In this document: positions 42,441 through 53,829 of the stretch, in pieces
How positions within the stretch are numbered: the first letter of the stretch is position 1
How the letters are laid out: each line of letters begins with the position of its first letter
Source of the DNA: Arthrinium phaeospermum
Taxonomy: Eukaryota > Ascomycota > Sordariomycetes > Amphisphaeriales > Apiosporaceae
Assembly (NCBI GenBank): GCA_006503535.1
Contig: QYRS01000007.1
Coordinates: 620,001 to 684,000 of the forward strand
Reading direction: 5' to 3'
DNA length: 64,000 bases
The notes under the pieces: generated by a model
Seen by the model: only the letters and a program-made list of their open reading frames with translations
Told to the model about the DNA's origin: nothing
The model's database searches: none
Program-made: the position numbers and the translations under genes

Positions 42441-44201
42441 TTACAGCGCCCGCATATCGAAAAGCAGCCCACCCTTCTCCTCCGCCGCATGCACCGTGTC
42501 CCGCAGACGGGCCTGCACGAGCCGCTCCTCCGTGAGCTCGTACTCGGGCGGCAGGTCGACCTCGTCGAGCCCCGTCATCATCTCGGCCACGGCCTTGGCA
42601 CAGAGCGCCGCGTTCGGCATGCCGTGCCCCGTGTAGCCGGCACACAGCCACAGGCCGTCGCCGCCGCCCGCGGACGCCGGGACGGGTCCCACCCACGGGT
42701 TCGCGTCGCGCGAGTAGCCCATGATGCCAGACCACTCGTGCGTGGCGCTGAGGTCCTGCTTGCTGCTGTCTAGGCTTTGCTGGGCCTTTTTGTCCTCTGA
42801 TTGGGCCGCCTCTTGGGCAGATTGGATATCGATATGCAGCTTGTCTACTCCGGAAATCGCCTGCTCTGCCGAGGCTTGATGGTCTTGGGGTACATGCTGA
42901 CGGTGCTCCTCGGCCTCGACTTCGCCGGGTGCTGCGCGGAGCTTGAGATCCATTGCCCCGGATAAGCTACCGCGCAACCACCATTTCACGGGCTCGTCGA
43001 TGGCCGAGTCATCCCAGACGCCTACAGCATGGTTTTTTGCCAGCTGGCGTCCACCGCCTAATATGAGCTCTGAATGGGGAGGGGGGCGCTGCACAAGGTA
43101 ATCGTCACGACGCATGATACCTTCGTCACCCTTCTCGCCCATCAGGTAGAAAGTATGTCCTATGTCCAAAGGTGGGTCTCCCTCCTTGGGCTCGTAAGGG
43201 GGCTTCAGGCTTGCGATCTGGCCACGGGTCGGAACAAGAAGGTCGGCGAACTGGGGAAGGAGGTGAGATGTGTAACCGTTGGTGGCAAGGAGCACGTGCT
43301 TCGCGGTGACGTGACCACGCGACGTCTGGACGATCCACGTAGGGTGACTCGCCGCTTCAGACGACAGGCCGGGAGAGTTAGACGCCGGCTCGACCTTTTG
43401 AAGCCCCGTCACCGGAGTGTTCGTCTGCAAGTTGAAGCCGCCGGCCTTTGCCGCCAACAGCCTTTCCAACACGAAAGCGACCAACTTGTAGGGCCACAAG
43501 CTTGCAGCATTCCACTGCACGACTGCGCCCTCAGCAGTGGGAACTCTCAATCCTTCCAGCGTCAGTTCCTTCCGTTCGCCCTCAAGAAGATATGCCGGGG
43601 AGCCGGCCACGCCCTTGTTCACCACAGCAACATTGGCAGCGAGATCTGGGTAGGACTCGCTCAGGCGCCCAATGACGTCCTTGGCCAGATCAAACAACGG
43701 TGCACTGTAGTAAGCATGCACACCAGATGTCGAATGCCAGTCGCATGGGATGGAGTAATCCTCCACTATAGACTTCAAGTACGAGAACGTCCGAAGCTCG
43801 AATGAAGCAATGTGAGGGGGTGCAGCGTACATGGCCGGCTGACAATGCCCGCCATTCTATGTGTCGCTGTCAGCTCCGATCTATACCACCAAGGCCTTTG
43901 GGAGCGAAAGAACGGATGAAAGAAAATAGGACAGAGAACTTACACGCCCAGTAGCCCCGAAGCAAGCCTCCCTGGCTTCGAGCATAACAACGTTCAGCTC
44001 AGGTTTGCGCTCCTTCAACGTATGCGCCGCAAAGGCGGCCGTGATGCCGCTCCCCACTATGACCACATCGGCCGAGGCGGGGAGTTCGGGGGTTGTGCGG
44101 TGTCCCAGGAGCTTTTGCGAGGGCTCCTTCAGCCAATACGATTTGCTTGGATCGGACACAGGCAGGCCTGCTTGGCCCGACGAGAGTTGAGGCTCAGACA
44201 T
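42441..44201 (-). CDS. FAD-dependent oxidoreductase (DAO family), 557 aa (2 exons)
   Basis: D-amino-acid-oxidase-fold flavoprotein (FAD-dependent oxidoreductase, DAO superfamily) that would oxidise a C-N bond of an amine or amino acid; substrate unknown. Exons 43944-44201 and 42441-43856; an 87-nt intron (GTAAGT, CATAG) joins CFGATGR to NGGHCQPAM in phase 0. The FAD-binding Rossmann motif is ADVVIVGSGITAAFAAHTL (about 44-62), the second FAD strand VVMLEAREACFGATGRNGGH. HVLLATNGYTSHLLPQF lies mid-protein, and the C-terminal FAD loop reads GLWLCAGYTGHGMPNAALCA. A hydrophilic insert of about 60 residues (EVEAEEHRQHVPQDHQASAE and on) sits before GIMGYSRDANPWVGPVP and looks disordered. No signal peptide. 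Confidence 0.9.
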
Positions 44202-44777
44202 GGTATGGCGTTTTACAGTCGCGATTTCTAGATGAGCAAGTGAATGTAATGGTGAGTAAGAGAGTCCCTAGATAACTGGGAAGGTACGGAGTAGTGAGTA
44301 TGTATCTATTTAGGTAGGTTAGGTGGGGCACCCTGACCCGACAACAGCAATTCTCTCCGCCAAAAGTGATATTTCCCTTGCCGATCTTGTTAGGTCTTTA
44401 ATTGTGTCATTGCAAGTTACCAACGTGGTGCTTGGATGTAGGTATCATTGGAAATTATGAGGTCATTGCGCTTTTCATTAGGTATACCAAAATTATATGC
44501 CATCATGGCGACGCTTGACCAACTCCATTTCCAGAGTTCCAGGTCCGCAGTTGCGAGGCCCTCGCTTCTCATACAGGAGTGTTGGTCCAGAAACGCCTAG
44601 GTCAGGATAAAGATACTTTCAAGACATGACATTCATCTATATCATGAGAACAAAGGTCTATGTACTCGTAACGACCTCTCTGCGTAGCACCCCAAGTCGA
44701 ATGCAGTACACAAAAGCATTTTCCGTGCCATTCCAACCAGAGCCACCAGATTAAACGCCGTGAAGAAGAGTCCCCGC
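44202..44777. other. Intergenic, no gene seen
   Basis: About 575 bases: the FAD oxidoreductase promoter and the 3' region of the eIF2-beta gene. No RNA gene or repeat recognised. Confidence 0.4.
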
Positions 44778-45796
44778 TTAACCAGTCCGCATCTTTCTTC
44801 TCTTGCCGACCTGGGCAGAGAAACCTGTCTTGATCGCTGTGACGGACCGGCGCGAGCCGCAGTGGTGGCAGTTGATGAAGTACAGACGGTTCTCGCCCTT
44901 GTTGAGCTCCGTGTCGGCCGATCGGCAGGTCTTGCAGGTGACATACTCGATGATATACTTTCGCAGAACGTTCTCGATCTGCTTCTGCTGGAAACGACCT
45001 ATGATGGAGGTTAGTGACTTGTTATCTGAACCAAGCGCAAAACAGGAACTTACCCTTGATGACCAGCTGACCAGCGCCAGCGGTAGAACCACTCGTACCC
45101 AACTCGGCGAACAGGTAAGACGTAACGTGTTCCTCCGAACGCTTCATGCGCTTGCAGATGTCCGGGAGGTTACCGAAGATGGTCTTCTTGTTACCTTCAC
45201 GCATGCACTGCGGGGGCGGGATCTTGTAGTTTTTGGATCCGGATGACGCGTGGTCGGGGTTCTTCTGGGAGAGGAGGTTGAAGAAGCGGCTGAGCAGGAG
45301 GTCGTAGCTGACAGGCTTGGTCTCGTCATGGGTCCAGATGCCGGTACCCTTCTCCATATCGCCAGTCTGCTCTTCCTTGGGCTCATCAGCCTTCTCCTCG
45401 GCGCCCTCCTCACCCATCTCCAAAGCCGCGATCTTGGCGGCAAGCTCGTCCTCCTCGGTCTTCTTGGACTTCTTCTTCTTCTTCTTCATCTGTTCAGGTT
45501 GTTAGCATGGTTGCGCCGGGCAAGGAACACGGGGTTCGGATGTCACGCACTGTCAGATCAAGACCACCCTCCTCAGCCGCGCCATCAGCGGCAGCTTCGC
45601 CATCGGCATCCTCGGTCTTCTTGGACTTCTTCTTCTTTTTCTTCATCATAGAAAGGTCCAGTCCATCTTCGGCGGGGGCTTGCTCCTCGACTGGTGCTTC
45701 GTTCGGGTTAGTAAAGGCTCCTAGGGCGTCAGATAACGGCGGCGTACTCGGGGCATGAGACTGAGCCGAGTCCTGGGCAGCTTCAGCGGACGCCAT
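44778..45796 (-). CDS. SUI3: Translation initiation factor eIF2 subunit beta, 300 aa (3 exons)
   Basis: Beta subunit of eIF2, which delivers Met-tRNAi to the 40S ribosome and binds eIF5 and eIF2B through N-terminal lysine blocks. Exons 45551-45796, 45054-45489 and 44778-44998; introns of 61 and 55 nt. Two lysine blocks, [14 protein letters not shown] (about 50-63) and [13 protein letters not shown] (83-95), lie on either side of the first intron. The core has [46 protein letters not shown] and [20 protein letters not shown], then the C2-C2 zinc ribbon [11 protein letters not shown] ... [10 protein letters not shown]. The end, [13 protein letters not shown], is diagnostic. Essential housekeeping gene; the start fits the family. 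Confidence 0.97.
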
Positions 45797-47513
45797 CTTC
45801 GTAACTGTTCCGTCGCCTTCGACTACTACAGCTTCTGTGTCAAAAACAACCGATTTGCGTTGCTTGCGGTCGGGAGTATCGGGGCGTTCCTGTTTGGTCG
45901 GGTTAGTCAGTTGTTGCGGTCAAAATCGAAGCTAGCGACAATTACTGGTCGGATCGGTCGAAGGATCGGGAGGGGTCGTTGAAATACAAGTTGGTAATGG
46001 AGACCAACAATGGCAACGAATATCAATAAAGAGGTTGATGGTCAAGGGTTGACTGAACTGTGGCTTTGCCTCCTTGGAACACAATAGATGGGGTTATGAC
46101 TCTTTCCCACGCACTCTAGGACCGTCTCGGAATTTTTGGTGCGCTCTGCCGCTCAGAAAAGGTGGGGGACTGGTCCCTCGTACGCAGAGAAGCAAAGGCG
46201 GGATTGGTGGGGCTAGACCTTCTTGCCAGGCAAAGGCCGATGATAAGGATAAGCCACGCTTGCAGCTTTGGCCCTCTTGGAGGGGGGAGGAGGGGAGGCG
46301 CAAGGCTTGGGAGATCTGGGGCTAAGGAAACAATTGCTCGATAGTGCAGAGGAAACAGGTTCGGTGCCCAGAAAATATCAACCCATCAACTGAGGCGGCT
46401 GATTCATCAGAAGTCATTGGGTTGTCCTAGTATCCTGATAGAGGACGTAGGTAATGCACTCGCTGGGGCTTGGTGCTAGAAAGAGACACACACCACGCGC
46501 ACCCGTATAACTCACCTCTGATGCATCCATGATTGCGATTGGAAGGCGATAGAGCCTAGGTTTCGATAGGTAATGTTGTTTCCCCGAGTATGTGGCCTAT
46601 GTCCCGTTGTGTGGTGTGACTATGATGTGACGATGGCAGCAAATCCTTGGGCGCCCTTCTAGGAATCTCGTCTGTGGTTCCGGGACGTTCGCTGTGTAAT
46701 GCGCACTGTAGTAGTGTGATGTATGTAGGAATGTACGGGAATGTACCAAGTGGTGGTGGTGTGCAGTAGGAAAATGATTTGCAGTCAAATGAACTTAGGC
46801 CGTCTCTTTGATTCAGATGACTACCTATCACTAGATTGGTGGTAGTTTTCGATTGTTAAGAAAAGATCAAGTTTTCTCTAGAGCCGGGTGATGGCCAAAT
46901 CGCACAAATGACGTTACTATTGGGCGCAAACGTCCATCCACGATTGAATGGGATTCGAATCTCTCTGTTGGTCGCTACGCTCTGACTCAGCTCCAATGAA
47001 GACAGAGATGGCCGGAGAACCAGCCAGTCCAGGTCCAGGTAGCTCCTTGTCGCACCACCTAATATCCGTATCAACCGTCCATATGGACAATCTGGTAACA
47101 GCCCAACCCGACATGTTTGTTTGAAATACCCGCCAAGGCTGGTACCTAAGCTCAAGCTAAGCCTGCACCCCCCTGTACATCATCGGCTTGCAAATCGGAA
47201 GGCCAATCAGCGGGCCGCCGCACCTGGAGCTGCAGAGTGACGATTGACGTGGGCAAGCTTGCACTGAAACCATGTATTGACCGCGGCTCAACTTCCATGC
47301 TATCGCCATCGATGAGAGAATCCCACCAAACGCCCCCATCACCACCACTCTCAGCCGCGGCCTAGACCTCCCCGCGGTCGGAGTATACGCGATCGCTGCA
47401 CGTACGATTAGGTCTGCTATGAGTCTAGGATAGCAGCTTCCACAGACATACCCGGCCGACCTCAGTACCCTTCCGCCCGCTACCTACCGACGTGCGTTTG
47501 TCCAACGCTCAAC
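45797..47513. other. Intergenic region without a supported gene
   Basis: About 1.7 kb of divergent spacing between the eIF2-beta and Mim2-like genes. The minus-strand stretch around 46950-47000 contains a GATTCGAATC palindrome-like motif, but no tRNA fold could be built. No other feature seen. Confidence 0.4.
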
Positions 47514-47896
47514 ATGTCGCTCTCCGATTCTTTTGCCATGGCCGACTCCGCCGCCTCCGACAACGATGAGATCGACTCTTTGCCCTCCGAGACGACGGAT
47601 TCCTTCACATCTGATGACGATTCCGATGCGCAGCAAGAGTGGGAACGGAGCTTGGAGCAGCTCGAGTTACTCTTGACCATGATTCTCGTACCTTTTGCCG
47701 GCAAATACTTTGGGCGTAAATTCGCCTACTGGAGTACGTTACCCGAGGTCGCCCTGTCGAAGAGGCATCATATACTAAAACTATCAATCTAGGTTGGGGA
47801 AGATACATGGAATGGATGCACAATGTCGAGGTAAACTGGACTGGCAAGACGGCCTTCAAGGCGGCCGGCGCAGCCGAGGCCGCCTCGAGTCTTTGA
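47514..47896 (+). CDS. Mim2-like mitochondrial import protein, 107 aa (2 exons)
   Basis: Exons 47514-47733 and 47793-47896; a 59-nt intron (GTACGT donor, TCTAG acceptor) joins KFAYW to SWGRYMEWMH in frame. The first 45 residues are acidic and Ser/Asp-rich (SDNDEIDSLPSETTDSF). Then QEWERSLEQLELLLTMILVP with FAGKYFGRKFAYW forms a single membrane helix and a basic, aromatic tail. This is the layout of Mim2, the partner of Mim1 in inserting alpha-helical proteins into the mitochondrial outer membrane. Assignment rests on pattern (acidic cytosolic head, one helix, G-K-x-x-G-R motif), so it is moderate. Short genes of this type are often unannotated. Confidence 0.65.
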
Positions 47897-48612
47897 TCGA
47901 CGCGAATATATCGAAATCAGCTGTTTGTGAATATTATACGCTTGAGCGGCACATACAATACAAAAGGGTGACCAACCGACGAGGTCGCTATGGCATTCTG
48001 GGCGTTTTGTTACACTGGATTGGATTACATGCATATAGAAATGCATCTCACGACCAAAGCTAAAGGGGCCTCGACAGGACCGACGACTCTCCTGATACAA
48101 GGTGGCGGAATCAGCATTTTACTTGCATAGAAATCACAGAAGCTTCTCCATCTCTGCTGTCCTCACGCAGATGCCACACCATGTGCTCTCCGTACCCATT
48201 CTTGATCTCCCTACCCCGTGCACGGACTCGGTGCAGCATCGCGAAACATCCATCCTGGTTTCATATCATCCCCTTACAGAAACCCAACCAGCCAGTCGTA
48301 TTATAAGATTTACTGGGTGCAGTGCTTCTGTTTATCGCTACTATATAGATTGCATGTGGTACCGGATTTGAAGATTGCTTCTCCTTCCGCTTCTGGAATC
48401 CCATATATTTCAACTACTTGAACTCTTTTGACTTGGAAAGATTTCAAGGGTCAGGAGTCATTCTCGTTTCGTGGGTTGCATACTGAGTCTGCCGCCGGGA
48501 GATGCCAATCGGCCTTGAGCATCGTCTCAATTTTATGTTTTCGATATAATTTGATTCACCTACCAAACAAAACCCCTTAGGATATTCAGTAACAAGCTCA
48601 GTTGCTCTCAAG
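47897..48612. other. Intergenic, no gene seen
   Basis: About 715 bases between the Mim2-like gene and the LCCL gene; presumably terminator and promoter. No RNA gene or repeat recognised. Confidence 0.4.
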
Positions 48613-50273
48613 ATGTCCTCAACCGCTCGAGTGCAGGCATCAGCCAGCTCGAAAGAACCGAAGCACGTCTCACAGAGATGGAACGGCAAGCCTACAGCAG
48701 CGGTCGCCCAGCCGCTCCCTTCGGCACGGTGGTTCCGCCAGAAGCTCCCTCGTTCCGGGCCAAGGACAGCCGTGTACCTCGGGGTCTCCCTGCTATGTTC
48801 CCTCGCGGTGCTGATACTATCGAGCACCGGCAGCGGCGTACCGCCAATGGAAGTAGCGGACGGCGTGTACCAGCCGGTGGAGCAGCTGTCCTGCACCGAC
48901 TCCTTCTGGCTCCCGGACAACGGCTGCGGCATCGAGGGGGAAAAGTGCCAGCCCTTTGCCGACAACAAGCTCGCCTTCCGGTGCCCGGCCCACTGCGTCG
49001 CCGCGGCTAAGCAGAGGATCCGGTCCGGGGCGGCGGGCGGCTCGACCAACAAGGAGAAGCCGCACTACGTCGGTCCCGAGACCATCACGGACGGCCGTCC
49101 CCTGGTGGTGGGCGCCGGCCCCTACTTCCGCGCCGACTCCCACATCTGCGCCGCGGCCGTGTATGATGGCCTCCTGGAGGACGCCCAGGGCGGCTGCGGC
49201 GTCGCCGAGACCAGTGGCATGACCAGCATGTTCCCGGAGGGCTCCTACCTGTACGGGATCGCGCCGGTGCCGCTCCGGACGTACTTCCCCATGGCGTTCC
49301 GGTTTAAGTACGACTCCGGCGTCGCGTGCGGGGGCAACCAGGGCAGCACCGCGCCCTCGGACCGTGGTCAGTGGGCGATGCCTCTCTTGGCGGCCTCCGC
49401 CTATACGGCGCTAGTTTTTCTCTTCGCAAGCTCGACTGCGGTGCCCGTGCTCTCGGCCGCCGCTGCCGGCTTCTTGGTCACGCGCACGGCCATGAGCGGG
49501 CCAGATGTGAGCGCGCTGCCGGCTCATTTCAGAACCGCGGCCAAGTCCGGCCACTTTGTGCCGGCTGCGGGCGCTTTTCTGGTTACTCTGGCATGCACTT
49601 CACTTATAGTGCGCTTGTGGGCGCGGCGGTCGCCACCTAGATATGCCGCAACGTACGATAGGGCTGCTTTATGGCTCGGTGCATTCTGGCTGGGTCTTCT
49701 GTCCCTGTACCTCTTTCCCTGGGTGTCGTCTGCTCCTTTGAGCACCCCGGTATACTACTGGGCCATGGTGCTCCTTATTCTGCTGCCGGAGGCGAAACTG
49801 CGGGATCACGCCCGTTCAGGCCTCCAGGCATTGCTACTCGGTCTTTTCGTCTATAGCATTGCCAGCACGGGTCTTGTCTTACCTTTCTCTGCCGACCCGA
49901 CACCAGCTCTTTTTAATAACCATGCAAGCTCAGTACCGCTCTTTGTCCCGAGCCCGCGCTACCCGCAAATACTCGAGCCCGAGGTCAGCGTCGGGTACGG
50001 CGGCTCCAACGCCACCTTCGCCTGGCGCACCCCGTGCCCGACGGCGTGGACGGGATCAGCATGCTCGTCAACGACGTTGAGCGCGAACGCAAGTCCTTTT
50101 CGACAGGGGCGGGCAAGAACGGCCGGTACGGGTCGTTCGAGCTGCGGAGGACGCCACAGGCGGTGCCCGACTACATCCGCTTCAGTTGGCTGCAGGGTGA
50201 ACAGGTGCTCGGGTGGTCGGAGGCGGGCACTTGGGAGGTAGATGGGGCTTGGAGCGGGATTGGTCGTGCTTAA
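48613..50273 (+). CDS. LCCL-domain membrane protein with a C-terminal frameshift
   Basis: ATG at 48613. A hydrophobic helix (about 50-70) precedes an LCCL domain (about 92-215) with its Cys/Gly landmarks: SFWLPDNGCGIEGEKCQPF, FRCPAHC, RPLVVGAGPYFRADSHICAA, GGCGVAE and FPEGSYLYGI. About six membrane helices follow (255-430). The frame runs on to TGA at about 50241, but its last 70 residues are Arg/Ser/Gly nonsense. From about 50030 the next frame gives PDGVDGISMLVNDVERERKS and DYIRFSWLQGEQVLGWSEAG to TAA 50271-50273, the typical end of fungal LCCL proteins. A single-base change between about 50015 and 50035 separates them; no intron fits. Either a recent mutation or a sequence error. Role in fungi unknown. 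Confidence 0.75.
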
Positions 50274-50511
50274 GAGCAAACCTCTGCGGGCTCGCGTCAC
50301 TGTGTATCTTAATCATATAACTTAAAGGGAGAAAGAAAGGGGCAAGCAATGCAAAAGTCTGAGTTCAACGTTCAATCTGACATTATGCAATCTGATGTAT
50401 GAACGTATCATTGAAGAATGCCACTAATGAAGCTATGATATGAAGCAATGTAACAGCCATCACCAAGTACTCGATCGCGTTTCTCCTATGACCTCTATTT
50501 CACGGAAGGCC

Positions 50512-52851
50512 TCAGTCATGCCCAGGACGGGTGTTATTGGGCGCCGCGAGCGCCAGCGGCAAGAGTACGTCAAACAACGGTGTACCCAGCCCCGTTACAG
50601 GATCCCAGCCCTGTGTGGCATTCCACGAAGCGTAGGGAACTTTGGGGGTCGGCAACCCGCTGGAAGACGACCGTCCAGTACAACCGACACTACCGCCCAT
50701 CGTGATGTCGGTCAAGCCTCCCCCAGCGAGCGCGCTCGAGTACAGCCAGGGGTTCAAGAAGCCCATGGGCGTCAAGCCATTCCTCATGCGGGCGTTATTA
50801 AGGAGCGAGACGATGGCGGCGAAGGTAGGCGCCGAGGCCGAGGTCCCAGACACCTGTCCCATCGTATAGCGGTCCACGATGAGGAAATTCTCGGCCTGGG
50901 CCGCCACGTCGGGGAAGCCGCGGCCGGACTGGTTGTACAGGCCCGCCCACTGGTCGCCGAGGTTCTGCAGGTATAGCCCGACGGGGTCCTCTTGGTACGC
51001 GGGCCGCGGCCAGATGTCGCTGAACCCTCCCGAGGAGAAGTCGGCGGCACTTTCCGGCTCCACGCCGACCGTGCCGCCGACGGAGGTCACGTAGGGGCAG
51101 GCTGCGGGGAAGATGGGGTCGAAGCGAGTGGTGTTCATGCCGTCGTTTGTCAGACAGGCGGAACCCGGTCCAGAACTAGAGGTTCAAACGTATGTGTCAG
51201 TGTTTATCATGTCGGAGACCAGACAAACTGAATGGACTACTTACTCTCCCGAAGAGAAAATCACGGAGATCCCACGAGCTCCCATTTGACCGAACATGTT
51301 GCAAACCTTCTTCGCGTACTCTTCGGGTACGGTTTGCTCATTCTCGCCGTAAGAAGTCGTCAGGGTTGTCGGGAGCTCATCGTCTCGTAGACTCAATATG
51401 TACGTCGCCAAGTCCAGGTAAGGCTCGTTTTGACCCTAGACGTTTGTTAGTGAGAACTACCCCTCGGTTAAACAGGCCACGACTTCCACATACATCGCCC
51501 GCATCGGGATCACTGAACCATTAAGCGTTAATATCCGAGTTCATTCGTAGCATTGGCGGGGGTTCTCTTACTCGGGATCCGGGATTAGTAGGCCTCTACC
51601 TCCAGTCGAATAGAAACGAATGTTTGTGTTAAAGGCCAGAGATGAGACATATTGCACGTCCAAGTTCGCCTCATCGCATCTTTGTTCCGTGTCTGTTTGA
51701 TTGTCTTGTCCGTTGTTCACCAGAATGTAGCTGAAGTTTTGGGTTGCGGCATACGGCGCAAATTTACCAAGAAACAAGTCAAGGTCATCGAATTTTGCCC
51801 ATTGCTAGATACAGTGTGAGCCACGATTGACGAGAGTTTGTCCATAATACACGCTCACCTCAAGATATCCAGCGACGCCAACAATGGATGGTACATTCGG
51901 GTCTGCCGTGTAGTTCCCGATCCTATAAAGGGCACGAAGACAATCCGGGGTGGCGTTGCTGTCGCAGAAAGTGATGTTGAGAGAGGGGTTCATGGGGCTG
52001 GGAATCTCAATTTGGACTCGAGACTGCTTAAAGCCGAGCTCAATATCATTCAACCCCTCAGGTGTCTTTGTTCTAATTTGACCGAAACGTGTTGTCGGTT
52101 GAATCATTGTCACGTGAGGCTTAACAGCTGCAGGCACGGAATATCTGCATATGATGAGCCATGGTTAGTATTCCCACGCCTTTGCTATAGGTAGCAGAAA
52201 GAGCTGATACAGAAACAAGGTTGTCCGACGCAAGTGGTAAAATGGCCAGTAGTGTCCAATGCTGACTTACTGTAGCGTGCGAAGTATCTCGGCACCAGCT
52301 TCGACATGCTTGTAGATGGCGAATTTAGCATTCAGCAGATCCTGGGCCTTTCCGACTGTGGTTTTGAAGTTGACCCATTCTCCTGCATCTTCGATATCTG
52401 ACACCGGAACACCAGACGACTGCAGCCAGCTCAACACAGCATTCGTAGACTCTTCCAATGGCTTCGTCACTATGATTAGTGTTAGCACTTGTTGGAGATT
52501 CAGTCCTATATACTGTGCCCAAAAGGCGAGCTTGTAAGGGGAATTGCTAGAAAGAAAACGAAGGGGCATCGTCGACCTACTCTCAGTCAGCTCGTCTCTG
52601 GAAAGGTGACGGCCATAATGTGGATGCTGAGGAGTGGAGATGTTGTAAAGTGTCTGCTCAAAGATATCCAGGTTCGGCTGCTCGAGAGCAATACGCAAAC
52701 GGATGTTCTGAGTTGGACTGGCCTCTCTCGCCGACACCCAGCCCGCCGGAACCTGGCCAACAGACTCTACCACGATGCTGGCACTGGTGTTGGCCGTGAC
52801 AGACACAAGGCAGACCAGTGCCGTTAGGGCAAGAGCTAAGAGCAACTTCAT
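50512..52851 (-). CDS. Sedolisin family (S53) serine-carboxyl peptidase, 620 aa (7 exons)
   Basis: Secreted acid protease, probably a tripeptidyl-peptidase. Exons 52581-52851, 52271-52469, 51859-52144, 51572-51804, 51494-51512, 51245-51435 and 50512-51175; six GT-AG introns of 54-126 nt, including a 19-nt fifth exon. A signal peptide ([20 protein letters not shown]) is followed by the activation prodomain ([13 protein letters not shown], about 80-90, to about 190). The catalytic set is complete: E340 and D344 in NEPYLDL, D400 in [13 protein letters not shown]512 in [10 protein letters not shown]. The calcium-site end reads [19 protein letters not shown]. Start ATG 52849-52851 is fixed by the signal peptide. 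Several Asn-x-Ser/Thr sites suit secretion. Confidence 0.92.
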
Positions 52852-53426
52852 GTTGAGTAGAGGTAGACTTGATGCCGGGAACAGTACGCGAAGATGGTGG
52901 ACAAGAACCCAGAGGCTGAGGCACGACAAACCAGCCAGAAGAAAAACACGCCTCGCAAAAATCTACCGGGAGAAACCGTTGCTTAAATACCCTCCTATCC
53001 CATACGAATATAATCAATCAGCTGGCAGCCTAATCGCATGGTCGTGCGTTGTTGAGTCAAGGGGCTTGGTGGGAAAGGGGGCCACGCTTGTCGTGGTAAC
53101 AAGGCCGTATAGGTAGTGACCAGGTAGTACTCAGCCGACATGAGGTGTTTGTTGTCGTGTGGAATGAATGACAAAATTGTTAAATGGTACTACTGTGAAT
53201 ATTCTTACGTACAGCTGTAATGCATCTTCTTCCATTCAATAGCAGGAAAGCTCGCGAGCAATAGATGCCGGAGTTCACTGCATTTGGTTCTACACACCTG
53301 ATGGGGATGGTGGTAAGCTCCTTCAATGGTGAATTAAACATCCCAATTTCAAGTAAAATGTCTATCTAGACCTTCTTGGGATGCTGATGCTCAGTTACTT
53401 GAGCGGAATTCTGTCACCCCATGAAC
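52852..53426. other. Intergenic, no gene seen
   Basis: Upstream region of the sedolisin gene. A region about 20 bases from 53080 shows nothing beyond mixed sequence. No clear TATA box or binding site recognised. Confidence 0.35.
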
Positions 53427-53669
53427 CTATACCCTAGGTAGCACTGGTCGGGTTGGTGCGCCAAAACTCCTTTGTGATCGCAAACGTTCCATGTGTTTCA
53501 TGCACCAAGCCTCTTCAGCTTCTTGTAACCATTGTATGTTCAGAAATCCATGCTCTGGTATCACTATTGCATTCCATGTGCCGTTGCACATGATAGGGAA
53601 GGAAGATATGTGCTTTGTATTCATACTGCTTGAGTCACTCCAGTTCCAAGACGTCGCTTGAAGGTCCAT
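53427..53669 (-). CDS. Possible small protein, 80 aa
   Basis: ATG at 53667-53669 to TAG at 53427-53429 on the minus strand, with ordinary amino-acid composition (tryptophans spread through it, HISSFPIMCNGTWNAIVIPE, EAEEAWCMKHMERLRSQRSF). No family recognised, no signal peptide and no conserved motif. It could be a chance frame or a remnant exon. Confidence 0.25.
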   Translation of the reverse strand: MDLQATSWNWSDSSSMNTKHISSFPIMCNGTWNAIVIPEHGFLNIQWLQEAEEAWCMKHMERLRSQRSFGAPTRPVLPRV

Positions 53670-53829
53670 AGAGATGATTTGTCATAGGTGTGGTGATATA
53701 TTTTGGCCCCATTTTCAGAGCACCATCATTGATGTGCATGAGATCTACCTATTCATACAGTAAGGTTACAAGTATACGTACAAGGTATCATTGAGCACCG
53801 TTTTCCCCAAATACCACTTCATCATCTCA

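Noticed and set aside
46935..47010. tRNA-like TTCGAATC motif on the minus strand
   Set aside because: The spacing between the would-be D arm and T arm is too short and no acceptor or D-stem pairing can be drawn.
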